This document shows, piece by piece, positions 47,402-56,594 of a stretch of DNA of 64,000 bases; within the stretch, counting starts at the first letter, position 1; each line of letters opens with the position of its first letter. Both the position numbers and the translations under genes were made by a program. The stretch covers positions 62,001 through 126,000 of the forward strand of contig NZ_MJAT01000037.1 in assembly GCF_001742305.1 (NCBI RefSeq), read 5' to 3'. The stretch comes from Desulfuribacillus stibiiarsenatis (GTDB lineage: Bacteria > Bacillota > Bacilli > Desulfuribacillales > Desulfuribacillaceae). The notes beneath the pieces are model-generated. The model saw nothing but the letters and a program-made list of their open reading frames with translations, was not told where the DNA came from and made no database searches.

Positions 47402-48817
47402 ATGAATATTTTAATGGTTGCGTCCGAAGGTGTTCCATTTATTAAAACGGGAGGATTAGCCGATGTCATTGGTTCTCTCCCGAAAGCACTTCAACATGAA
47501 GGATGCGATATCCGGGTCATTCTACCGAAGTATGGAACGATTATAGAAGAATTCAAAGATCAGATGAATTTCCTTTGTTCTTTTCCAGTCATGGTAGGTT
47601 GGAGAAAGCAACATTGTGGTTTATTCGAATTGAAATTCAACGGAATTCATTATTATTTTATTGACAACGAATACTATTTTAATCGCGAGCGTATTTATGA
47701 CTTTTTTGATGAGGCAGAGCGATTTGCCTATTTCTGTTTTGCTGTATTAGAAGCGACACAACATATGGATTTTCAACCAGAAATTCTTCATTGTCATGAT
47801 TGGCAAGCGTCTTTAGTACCGGTATTTCTGAAATCCCATTACTTACAGCAGGCGCCGTACAGCAACATGAAAACGGTACTAACCATTCATAATTTGAAAT
47901 ATCAAGGAATCTTTCCTGAAGTAATCCTGTCGGATATATTAGGTTTAGGCTATGAGCACTTTACACCTGATAGTTTAGAAAGCAACGGATGTGTGAATTA
48001 TCTTAAGGGTGGAATCCTATATTCAGATGTTGTAAATACAGTCAGTAGTACATATGCAGAAGAAATTAAGCATGTTTTTTATGGGGAAGGCTTAGAAGCT
48101 GTTATTGCGAAAAAAGGGATTCAAGGGATTGTCAACGGTATTGACTACGACCTTTACAATCCAATGGGAGATTCGAATATACAATTTCATTACAAGACCT
48201 CGTTAGCCAAGAAACTTAAAAATAAAGAAGAATTACAAAAACAACTAAATCTACCTATCAATCAAGCCACTCCGATGATTGCCATTGTATCTAGGCTTGT
48301 GGAACAAAAAGGATTTGACTTATTGGCACCAATAATCCACCAAGTCCTAGCTGAAGACATACAGCTTGTAGTTCTAGGCACTGGAGAAAAGAAATATGAA
48401 GATTTTTTCTTACAAGCTATGCATATCTACCCTGAGAAAGTCTCGACAAAATTATATTTTAATGAAGCATTAGCAATGCAAATATATGCCGGTGCAGATC
48501 TTTTCTTAATGCCATCAAAGTTTGAGCCGTGTGGTCTAAGCCAACTCATTGCCCTAAGGTATGGGAATATACCAATTGTGCGCGAAACAGGTGGATTGAA
48601 AGACACAGTACAGCCGTTTAACGAATTTGAACAAACGGGTAATGGTTTCACTTTTACGAACTATAATGCTCACGATATGTTGCATACGATTCAAAGGGCA
48701 CTAAGTATCTATAAAAATCAAGTTCAATGGGCAAATCTCGTGAAAAATGCAGTGAAACAAGATTATAGCTGGTCGAATGCTGCAAAACACTATAAAAATT
48801 TATATTTGCAGCTATAA
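47402..48817 (+). CDS. glgA: Glycogen synthase (GT5)
   Basis: A 471-residue ADP-glucose-dependent glycogen synthase. The N-terminal KTGGLADVIGSLPKAL motif binds the nucleotide sugar, and the C-terminal EPCGLSQLIALRYGNIPIVR carries the E-x7-E-type catalytic element. It elongates alpha-1,4 chains with ADP-glucose from GlgC/GlgD. Starts at ATG 47402 after AAAGGTTGG. Confidence 0.96.
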   Translation: MNILMVASEGVPFIKTGGLADVIGSLPKALQHEGCDIRVILPKYGTIIEEFKDQMNFLCSFPVMVGWRKQHCGLFELKFNGIHYYFIDNEYYFNRERIYDFFDEAERFAYFCFAVLEATQHMDFQPEILHCHDWQASLVPVFLKSHYLQQAPYSNMKTVLTIHNLKYQGIFPEVILSDILGLGYEHFTPDSLESNGCVNYLKGGILYSDVVNTVSSTYAEEIKHVFYGEGLEAVIAKKGIQGIVNGIDYDLYNPMGDSNIQFHYKTSLAKKLKNKEELQKQLNLPINQATPMIAIVSRLVEQKGFDLLAPIIHQVLAEDIQLVVLGTGEKKYEDFFLQAMHIYPEKVSTKLYFNEALAMQIYAGADLFLMPSKFEPCGLSQLIALRYGNIPIVRETGGLKDTVQPFNEFEQTGNGFTFTNYNAHDMLHTIQRALSIYKNQVQWANLVKNAVKQDYSWSNAAKHYKNLYLQL

Positions 48818-48850
48818 ATCCTATTAGCGGCTAATACAAGGAGGAACATT

Positions 48851-51277
48851 ATGTTTTCAAATACGGAAGAATTTAAAACAGGGTTTTCAAAAAAATTAGC
48901 TGCTCTTACGGGAACAAATATCGAGGATGCAAGCTATAACGACATATATACGACTATTGGTAGCATGGTTCGAGAGTATATCAGTTCGAATTGGATGGAC
49001 ACGAACCATCAGTACCGAAAGGATAACGTCAAACAAGTGTACTACTTTTCATTAGAATTCTTACTCGGTCGTTTAATGGGAAGTAACCTACTGAATATGG
49101 GGATTTATGACATATGCGAGCAAGGACTCAAGGAGTTAGGGGTATCGCTCGAAGAAATGGAAGAACATGAGCCAGATGCCGGTTTAGGCAACGGCGGTCT
49201 AGGTAGACTTGCAGCTTGTTTTTTAGATTCCCTTGCATCTTTAAATTTACCGGGACATGGTTGTGGAATCCGTTATAAATATGGATTGTTCGAACAAAAA
49301 ATCGTCAGTGGTTATCAAGTGGAATTGCCGGATCATTGGTTAAAAGAAGGAAACGTATGGGAAATACGTAGATCTGATAAAGCAGTAGAAATTCACTTCG
49401 GCGGACATGTTACGATGGAACAAGTCCAAGGACGTTTGAAATTTAATCACTATGCATATGAAACAGTTGTGGCGGTACCTTATGACATGCCGATTATCGG
49501 CTATGAAAACAGTACAGTTAACACCTTACGACTATGGAGCGCGGAATCCATTGTCAAGGACTTAGATTCGCATTCTATTAGCACACATGACCAAAGAAAG
49601 ATTATTGAATATAAGCGTCAGACCGAGGCTATTTCTGAATTCTTATATCCAGATGACAGCCATATTGAGGGAAGACGACTTCGCTTGAAACAGCAATATT
49701 TCTTAGTGAGTGCTGGAATTCAAAGTGTATTGCGAAGTTATAAAAAGAATTATGATTCGGTTTTTGAATTGCCGAATCGAGTTTGTATCCATGTCAATGA
49801 CACACATCCAGTACTGGCAATCCCTGAGCTAATGCGCATTCTATTAGATGAGGAGAACTTATCATGGGATGAAGCTTGGGATATTACGACTAAGACAATT
49901 TCTTACACGAACCATACGACTCTGTCCGAAGCATTAGAAACATGGCCTGTGGATTTAATGAAAAGCTTATTACCTCGTGTATATATGATTATTGAGGAGA
50001 TTAATCGACGTTTTACACAAGTCGTATGGGAACAATATCAAGGAAATTGGGAAATGCTCCGTAATTTATCAATTATTAATGACAACACGGTGCGCATGGC
50101 CAATCTCGCGATTGTAGGAAGTTATAGTGTCAACGGGGTGGCACAGGTACACACAGATATCTTGAAAAAGAGAGAAATGAAGGATTTCTATCAGATGTTC
50201 CCAACGAAATTTAATAACAAAACGAATGGGATCACCCATAGGCGTTGGTTATTAAGAGCAAATCCTCAGTTAGCATCGCTAGTCACAGAGTCGATTGGGG
50301 AAGATTGGATTGCCGAGCCATCTCAATTGATAGGAATAAAGCAATATCTATCGGATGCTAGTTTTCAACAAAAGGTTCAAGATATAAAACGTTCAAACAA
50401 GTTGATTCTTGCAGATATTATTAAGGAGCAAAGTGGAATTATCATCGATCCGAACACGGTTTTTGATGTCCATATAAAAAGGCTTCACGCTTACAAGCGT
50501 CAAGTTCTTAACATCCTTCATATTATGGATCTTTATAATCGTATTAAAGAAGACTCGACATTTGAAACGAGTCCTAGAACCTTTATTTTCGGGGCAAAAG
50601 CAGCACCTAGCTACTATTTTGCAAAAAAGGTAATTAAGCTAATCAACACTGTTGCAAACATTGTCAATAACGATTCATCGATACGCGGTCTTATTAAAGT
50701 AGTTTTCCTTGAAAACTATCGTGTGTCGTTAGCAGAGAAGATTATTCCTGCATCTGACGTAAGTGAACAAATCTCGACCGCTAGCAAGGAAGCATCAGGC
50801 ACAGGGAACATGAAATTTATGATGAATGGTGCAGTAACCCTAGGCACACTCGATGGAGCGAATATTGAGATTGCCGAAGAAGTAGGCGACGATAATATCT
50901 TCATTTTTGGACTCACACCTAATGAAGTTCTTAATTATTACAAGTATGGTGGTTACAGCTCATGGGACATGTATAACACGTTCCCGAGAGTGCGTAGAGT
51001 TATGGAGGAACTGATATCAGGGGAAATTGTAGCTCAAGCTGGAGAGTTAAGAGATATTTACAATTCTTTATTATCGGATAATGATGAATACTTTGTACTC
51101 AAAGATTTCACTCCATACGTAGATGCTCAGCTTAAGGTCAGTCAAGCCTACAAGAATCAAAAGAAATGGACAGAAATGGCAATTATGAACATCGCACACT
51201 CTGGAAAGTTCTCCAGCGATCGAACAATTGCTGAGTATGCCTCGGAAATATGGAAGATTAAGCCCGTTATTAAATAA
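48851..51277 (+). CDS. glgP: Glycogen phosphorylase
   Basis: An 808-residue GT35 enzyme releasing glucose-1-phosphate from glycogen. The PLP-binding Lys lies in EASGTGNMKFMMNGAV, and the substrate-binding LGNGGLGRLAACFLDS is near residue 115. The typical KRLHAYKRQVLN segment is present. AAGGAGG precedes ATG 48851. Its presence with glgX-malQ and glcK makes the operon self-contained for synthesis and breakdown. Confidence 0.96.
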   Translation: MFSNTEEFKTGFSKKLAALTGTNIEDASYNDIYTTIGSMVREYISSNWMDTNHQYRKDNVKQVYYFSLEFLLGRLMGSNLLNMGIYDICEQGLKELGVSLEEMEEHEPDAGLGNGGLGRLAACFLDSLASLNLPGHGCGIRYKYGLFEQKIVSGYQVELPDHWLKEGNVWEIRRSDKAVEIHFGGHVTMEQVQGRLKFNHYAYETVVAVPYDMPIIGYENSTVNTLRLWSAESIVKDLDSHSISTHDQRKIIEYKRQTEAISEFLYPDDSHIEGRRLRLKQQYFLVSAGIQSVLRSYKKNYDSVFELPNRVCIHVNDTHPVLAIPELMRILLDEENLSWDEAWDITTKTISYTNHTTLSEALETWPVDLMKSLLPRVYMIIEEINRRFTQVVWEQYQGNWEMLRNLSIINDNTVRMANLAIVGSYSVNGVAQVHTDILKKREMKDFYQMFPTKFNNKTNGITHRRWLLRANPQLASLVTESIGEDWIAEPSQLIGIKQYLSDASFQQKVQDIKRSNKLILADIIKEQSGIIIDPNTVFDVHIKRLHAYKRQVLNILHIMDLYNRIKEDSTFETSPRTFIFGAKAAPSYYFAKKVIKLINTVANIVNNDSSIRGLIKVVFLENYRVSLAEKIIPASDVSEQISTASKEASGTGNMKFMMNGAVTLGTLDGANIEIAEEVGDDNIFIFGLTPNEVLNYYKYGGYSSWDMYNTFPRVRRVMEELISGEIVAQAGELRDIYNSLLSDNDEYFVLKDFTPYVDAQLKVSQAYKNQKKWTEMAIMNIAHSGKFSSDRTIAEYASEIWKIKPVIK

Positions 51278-51298
51278 ATCTTGTTGGGTGGTGTCTGT

Positions 51299-54200
51299 TT
51301 GAATCATAGAATTCTGCATAATTCCCATCTTGCGGAGTATCGTCAACCTTTTGGTGCAGTGCCTTGTGGGATGGAAATCACTCTTCAATTAGACATAGAA
51401 GTTGCTAGCCATGTGGAATATGTAGGCCTTCATATACATTACGATGAAGGGCAAACGTTTGAGTACCCAATGTCAATCAGTCCATTCAATCATGATATAA
51501 GTCGGTATCGAGTAACTGTAGTAATGCCATCGCAACCACAGCTTGGCTGGTATTATTTTGTCATTATTGAAAATGGATATAAGTATTATTATGGGAATAA
51601 CCATGGAAGATTCGGAGGGGTTGGCGACAGATACGAGGATAATCCCCATGCCTACCAAATCACAATCCATGATGAAGCAGTAGAAACTCCACAATGGTTT
51701 AAAGAATCAGTGATGTATCAGATATTCGTTGATCGATTTTATAACGGAAATCCGAATGGGTTGATAGATAACCCAAAGAAGGAAAGTTTATTACATTCTC
51801 ACTGGGAGAACGCACCGTTATATGTGCGTGATCCTGATACAAAGAGAGTCGTTCGGTGGGACTTTTTCGGTGGTAATCTTCTAGGTGTGATGAAAAAGCT
51901 GCCGTACCTCCAATCATTAGGGATTCGAGTGATTTATTTTAATCCAATTTTTGAAGCGGCTAGTAATCACAAGTATGACACTGGAGATTATCATAAAATT
52001 GATCCAATGTTCGGGGATAATGATTTGTTTCAAGAGCTTTGCATAAAAGCAGAGCAATATGGAATTTCAATTATTCTTGACGGAGTGTTCAGCCATACGG
52101 GCAGTGACAGCATTTATTTCAATAGAGAAGGTAATTATGATTCTGTCGGTGCATACCAGTCGCAGAAATCTCCTTATTATTCTTGGTACAAATTTTCCAA
52201 CTACCCCGACCAATATGAAAGTTGGTGGGGTGTTGATGTTTTACCGAATGTGGAAGAGTTAGACCCATACTATCAAGATTTTATTATCGAACAAGAAAAT
52301 AGTGTATTAAAGCAGTGGATTCAATTGGGTGCTAAAGGCTGGCGTTTAGATGTAGCAGACGAACTTCCTGACTCATTTATCAAAAAGTTTTGGAAAACAA
52401 TGAAAGAGTTTGATAAGGAAACTATATTAATCGGTGAAGTGTGGGAAGATGCGTCCAATAAAACGAGCTATGGAAACAGACGAGAGTATTTACTCGGACA
52501 AGAGTTAGATTCGGTAATGAACTATCCATTTCGAAATGCAGTGATCGACTTTCTAATGAATCGCAGCGATGCCAATAAGATTCATCAGCAACTCATGAGT
52601 TTGTATGAGAATTATCCATTGCATTACTTTTATAGCACGATGAATTTAGTAGGAACTCATGATTCTACACGAATATTGACGGTATTGAATGACAATATTG
52701 ATAAGCTGAAATTAGCAGTTATTTGGCAGATGACATTTCCGGGTGTGCCTTGTATTTATTATGGCGATGAAACAGGAGTGACTGGTGGAGAAGATCCACA
52801 TAATCGCAAACCGTTCCCATGGAATGACCAGAATCATGAGTTAATCAATTGGTATAAAAAAATCGTTGCCATTCGTAATCACTACGACGTTTTCCAGACT
52901 GGGTCTTGGCAATCGATTGCTCCGTCAAACCAAGTATATGGGTATATTAGAACTATCGAAAACCAGCAAGATGTATTTGGTTATAAGAAGTTAGATAACT
53001 TGGCTGTCGTTGTTATGAACTCTAGCGATACACAAACCGTTTCAGTCGATATCGATACCCACCAATGGATGATTGAAGGTTTTATGTATGACCTAACGGA
53101 TGACGTGGAATTTGTAGTGAATGAGGGTAGAATACGTATTCTATTACAGCCATTGCAAGGTAGAATTCTTATTAAAAATCGCTGGAATCGTAAGGAATCG
53201 GAAAAGCGTAGGGCTGGTATCTTGTTACATCCAACTTCATTACCATCAAAGCATGGTATAGGAGATTTAGGTGAACAAGCATATGCATTCGTTGACTTTT
53301 TAGCAGAATCAGGTCAAAATCTTTGGCAAATGTTACCGCTCCATCCTGTCGGTTATGGTGAATCTCCATATCAAAGCTTTTCTGCTTTTGCCGGAAATCC
53401 GATGTTAATTTCCTTAGAAAGATTAGTTGAAGACGGGTACTTACAAGCTGAAGATATAAGTGATCATCCGGTTTTCCTAGATAACATTGTAGATTTTGAA
53501 GAGGTCAAACAGTTTAAAAACAAACTTTTGAAAAAAGCATTTGCGAATTTTTGTGAATCTCCAAGCCTTACCGTTCTATGTCCTGAATTTGATTTGTTTT
53601 GCAAAGAACACCAAGATTGGCTGGACGATTATTCATTATTTATGGCTTTAAAGGATCATTATAACCAAATACCATGGGTTGATTGGGATCAGAACATTGC
53701 TGCTAGAGAAAGTAACGCTATAGATAACTATAGAGAGAAGTTACAGAATCGTATTCAATATGAAAAATTTCTACAGTTTTTATTCTTCCGTCAATGGAAT
53801 GATCTGAAGAACTATGCAAATCAAAAAGGCGTTCAAATCATTGGTGACCTACCAATCTATATAGCGCATGATAGCGCAGATGTATGGGTTCAACAGCACC
53901 TGTTTAAACTTGACGCACAAGGTCATCCTACACATGTAGCAGGGGTGCCTCCTGATTACTTTAGTGAAACTGGGCAGTTGTGGGGAAATCCTATTTATCA
54001 ATGGGATACTTTAAAGGCAGAAGGTTATCAGTGGTGGGTAAAACGGATAGCTGCATTACAAAAACTAGTCGATAGGATTCGTATCGACCACTTCAGAGGT
54101 TTTGCAGATTTCTGGGAAATACCTGCAGGAGAGAAGACGGCCATTAATGGTCAATGGGTTGATGGACCAGGGGAAGAATTTTTTGATAAAATATATGAGC

Positions 54201-54676
54201 AACTGGGAAGCGTACCATTTGTTGCAGAGGATTTAGGGTATTTATCTCCGCGCGTTCATGAATTAAAAGAGTATACTCAGCTCCCAGGTATGCAAATATT
54301 ACAATTTGAGATAGAACCCAATCTGTTAACTAAGTTTCATATCCCTTTGCATAACAAAAACACAGCAGTGTATACAGGGACTCATGATAACGATACAGTT
54401 TTGTCTTGGTATCAACGAAGTCATCCTATAGCTGCGGAGGACTCTACTCGAGAAGAAGATAAGAAGATTGCTTGGACGTTTATAGAAAAAGTGTATCAGA
54501 CCGATGCTAATATTGTGATTATTCCTTTACAAGATATTTTAGCGTTGGGTCCTGAAGGGCGAATGAACACACCGGGCACAACGACAGGTAACTGGAGCTG
54601 GAGATTTACTGAAGGACAAATCAACGCTAAAATTAAGCAAAAGCTCAAAGATCTAACAATTAAGTATGGTCGATAA
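51299..54676 (+). CDS. Fused debranching alpha-glucosidase/4-alpha-glucanotransferase
   Basis: A 1125-residue two-enzyme fusion. Residues 1-115 form an N-terminal CBM34-like beta-domain. GH13 neopullulanase-like barrel spans ~125-630, with D351 (GWRLDVADE), E380 (LIGEVWED) and D455 (VGTHDST). GH77 amylomaltase (MalQ) starts at ~640 (GILLHPTSLPSKHGIG), with D930 (IDHFRGFADFWE), E977 (VAEDLG) and D1030 (TGTHDND). The pair can cut alpha-1,6 branches and transfer alpha-1,4 chains, completing glycogen turnover next to GlgP. TTG 51299 with GGGTGGTG at 51286-51293; TTG 51281 is too early. Similar fusions occur in some clostridia. Confidence 0.92.
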   Translation: MNHRILHNSHLAEYRQPFGAVPCGMEITLQLDIEVASHVEYVGLHIHYDEGQTFEYPMSISPFNHDISRYRVTVVMPSQPQLGWYYFVIIENGYKYYYGNNHGRFGGVGDRYEDNPHAYQITIHDEAVETPQWFKESVMYQIFVDRFYNGNPNGLIDNPKKESLLHSHWENAPLYVRDPDTKRVVRWDFFGGNLLGVMKKLPYLQSLGIRVIYFNPIFEAASNHKYDTGDYHKIDPMFGDNDLFQELCIKAEQYGISIILDGVFSHTGSDSIYFNREGNYDSVGAYQSQKSPYYSWYKFSNYPDQYESWWGVDVLPNVEELDPYYQDFIIEQENSVLKQWIQLGAKGWRLDVADELPDSFIKKFWKTMKEFDKETILIGEVWEDASNKTSYGNRREYLLGQELDSVMNYPFRNAVIDFLMNRSDANKIHQQLMSLYENYPLHYFYSTMNLVGTHDSTRILTVLNDNIDKLKLAVIWQMTFPGVPCIYYGDETGVTGGEDPHNRKPFPWNDQNHELINWYKKIVAIRNHYDVFQTGSWQSIAPSNQVYGYIRTIENQQDVFGYKKLDNLAVVVMNSSDTQTVSVDIDTHQWMIEGFMYDLTDDVEFVVNEGRIRILLQPLQGRILIKNRWNRKESEKRRAGILLHPTSLPSKHGIGDLGEQAYAFVDFLAESGQNLWQMLPLHPVGYGESPYQSFSAFAGNPMLISLERLVEDGYLQAEDISDHPVFLDNIVDFEEVKQFKNKLLKKAFANFCESPSLTVLCPEFDLFCKEHQDWLDDYSLFMALKDHYNQIPWVDWDQNIAARESNAIDNYREKLQNRIQYEKFLQFLFFRQWNDLKNYANQKGVQIIGDLPIYIAHDSADVWVQQHLFKLDAQGHPTHVAGVPPDYFSETGQLWGNPIYQWDTLKAEGYQWWVKRIAALQKLVDRIRIDHFRGFADFWEIPAGEKTAINGQWVDGPGEEFFDKIYEQLGSVPFVAEDLGYLSPRVHELKEYTQLPGMQILQFEIEPNLLTKFHIPLHNKNTAVYTGTHDNDTVLSWYQRSHPIAAEDSTREEDKKIAWTFIEKVYQTDANIVIIPLQDILALGPEGRMNTPGTTTGNWSWRFTEGQINAKIKQKLKDLTIKYGR

Positions 54677-54678
54677 AG

Positions 54679-54717
54679 AAAACTTGGCATTCGCCAAGCA
54701 ACTGGTGAAGAGAATGG
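54679..54717 (-). repeat. Degenerate copy of the structured repeat, reverse orientation
   Basis: On the minus strand it matches the 3' half of copies 1 and 2: CTTGGCATTCgCCAAG, the reverse of their stem-B end, followed by CAACTGG... and GAATGGC. The stem-A half cannot be recognised. Lies between the convergent malQ fusion and nitrite reductase genes. Confidence 0.45.
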
Positions 54718-54754
54718 CTGCCAAGCTTTTGGCGAAGTAGCAAGGAAGACAATA

Positions 54755-54791
54755 AATAAGGATGCGCTAGTTTAGCACATCCTTATTTTTA
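54755..54791. terminator. Bidirectional terminator between convergent genes
   Basis: AATAAGGATG (54755-54764) pairs with CATCCTTATT (54778-54787) and GCTA with TAGC inside. Runs of T follow on one side and of A precede on the other, so it can end both the glycogen operon and the nitrite reductase transcript. Confidence 0.85.
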
Positions 54792-54827
54792 TAAGCTAAG
54801 TTTTTGTTTATTTCATTTTAGACTAGA

Positions 54828-56300
54828 TTATCTTTTGTTTTCTTCTTTATTTCTAAGTAACATGAACGCAATAGCAGCTACAACGGCTAAACCTAGAATC
54901 CACCATAGGTAGTTACGCGTCGCTGTCTCATCTGCTACTTGACCCGGTTCTTGTGTCTCTGCAACAAATTCAGGCTCATCAATTGCACGTTGTGCTAAAT
55001 CTTTAGCTTCTGTTGCTTTGTTAAGAGCAACAGTTAACGCACCAGTTGCTTCTTCTGGATGGTGGAAGCCCATACTATTTTCTGCTGCAATCCACTCCCA
55101 ATTTAAGTGGGAAATGAAGTAAGTATCTCGTGCTTGCTGTAATAACGTTTCGCTAAATGCATTAGCAGTTCTTGCTTGTTCAATCGTATCAATTGCAATG
55201 GACATTTCATCCATCGCTTCTTCCATTAAACTATAGACTCCTTCTTGAATCTCTTTCATCTGTGCACGGTATTGATCTTCTGTGAGGTCATGACAGTTAC
55301 CGCATGTTTGTTCAGGGTTGTTCATTGGACTTCCTAAGAAGTGCTGTGTGAATTCATTACCTTGGGCGTCCTTAATTTTTGGCATATGACAATCGGTACA
55401 AGATACGCCAGCTTTATGATGTGGGCTTTCCCAATATAGTTCTGTCTCTGGGTGCTGAACTTTATATAAGAACATATCAAGCTCTGGGTGATTCCAGCCT
55501 CCTGTAGGGTGTTGCTGCCAAAATTCGTTGTTTGCAATATACTCCGGCATATCTGCAACTTTTCTAAAAGGAAATTCAATTGTTTTTCCAGTTGGGTTAA
55601 AGTTATAATTTACGTGACATTGTGCACACATTTGAGAGTTAATGGAATCATTCTTTCCAGGGTGGTCAGCTCCCGTTTTAGCTAAAGCTTCATGGAGGCC
55701 AAAGCTAACTGTACGTGACTCCGTACCATGCGGATTGTGGCACATTACACATGTAATAGGATGACTGATTTTTTTGTCTGTAAGTAATTCTTGCACATCA
55801 GAGTCGTAATTAATTCCATCTGGTTTATTCCATTGATGGTAGATGTCTGCACTCTTACAAGTGTAACAAGTTGCACCTTTACCTCTTGTTGTTAGCTCAA
55901 TATCTTCAATCATGTTAAAGTGTTCCCTAGGCTCTCTGTAGTCTTTCGCAAATGCATGTCCACTTAATAGCTTTGGAAGTAATGGCCACTCCACTGACTT
56001 CTGTGGAGTCTGGTCAACTTTATTCACGTAACGATAGTCATCATAGATAGTTTTGTGACACATACCGCACGTTGCTGCACTAACATCGATGTTAGGACGA
56101 ACTTGTTGCGGGTTCGCTGCATGTTGCTCAGAACCTGTATGACAAGTAACACAAGATACATTAGCATGCTTGCTGCCAGTCATCTTTGTTACTGTTTGAC
56201 TATGGCAGGTTTGGCATTGTTGTTGGGCTGATACTTCTTCAAGACCTGTAAAAACAAAGAACGTAAAAGCGACGAGAAAAAATATGATAGTACGTTTCAA
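54828..56300 (-). CDS. Octaheme, membrane-anchored ammonia-forming cytochrome c nitrite reductase
   Basis: A 490-residue exported multiheme cytochrome. A signal peptide (1-25) precedes three N-terminal CXXCH sites at C29, C50 and C78. Then comes the lysine-ligated catalytic heme motif CYTCK at 145-149, the NrfA hallmark, and four more CXXCH at 184-188, 225-229, 301-305 and 333-337. Eight hemes in total fits the octaheme nitrite reductase type (three extra N-terminal hemes, CXXCK fourth). Y232 (AQCHVNYNF), H283 (KVQHPE) and Arg at ~125 correspond to NrfA active-site residues. Residues ~460-480 form a C-terminal membrane anchor. It reduces nitrite to ammonium at the outer face. No NrfH is encoded next to it. 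Confidence 0.9.
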   Translation of the reverse strand: MKRTIIFFLVAFTFFVFTGLEEVSAQQQCQTCHSQTVTKMTGSKHANVSCVTCHTGSEQHAANPQQVRPNIDVSAATCGMCHKTIYDDYRYVNKVDQTPQKSVEWPLLPKLLSGHAFAKDYREPREHFNMIEDIELTTRGKGATCYTCKSADIYHQWNKPDGINYDSDVQELLTDKKISHPITCVMCHNPHGTESRTVSFGLHEALAKTGADHPGKNDSINSQMCAQCHVNYNFNPTGKTIEFPFRKVADMPEYIANNEFWQQHPTGGWNHPELDMFLYKVQHPETELYWESPHHKAGVSCTDCHMPKIKDAQGNEFTQHFLGSPMNNPEQTCGNCHDLTEDQYRAQMKEIQEGVYSLMEEAMDEMSIAIDTIEQARTANAFSETLLQQARDTYFISHLNWEWIAAENSMGFHHPEEATGALTVALNKATEAKDLAQRAIDEPEFVAETQEPGQVADETATRNYLWWILGLAVVAAIAFMLLRNKEENKR

Positions 56301-56399
56301 CCTGTATCCCTCCTGAAAATATTATGTACAAGGGTCTAACTCCTATAAAGGAGCAACTCGACCTTCTTATTATGAGATTAAAAATAAAAAATATACCGT

Positions 56400-56422
56400 T
56401 TATCTCCATATTAGTGAGATAA
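56400..56422. promoter_or_regulatory. Inverted repeat upstream of the nitrite reductase gene
   Basis: TTATCTC (56400-56406), nine bases, GAGATAA (56416-56422): a perfect 7-bp arm operator-like repeat about 100 bases upstream of the nitrite reductase start. A CATAAT-like -10 lies nearer on the minus strand (about 56373-56368). It does not match the CRP/FNR consensus TGTGA-N6-TCACA. Confidence 0.4.
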
Positions 56423-56594
56423 TTTAGACACATATTTGATGAATTTTTGTCACTGTAAAAAATGTATATTGATGTATTATCAAGTAAGGATTAGGAATGG
56501 ACAGACGGAATCTTAGAGTTCATATGTCCTAATGATGATAATATATATGGAATAGGTTCACGTATTTATTTTAAATATAGGAGAAACATAAGCT

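Noticed and set aside
54828-56300. Hydroxylamine oxidoreductase-type octaheme protein
   Set aside because: The CXXCK fourth motif and KVQHPE/Tyr active-site residues are those of nitrite reductases, and the HAO crosslinking region is not seen.
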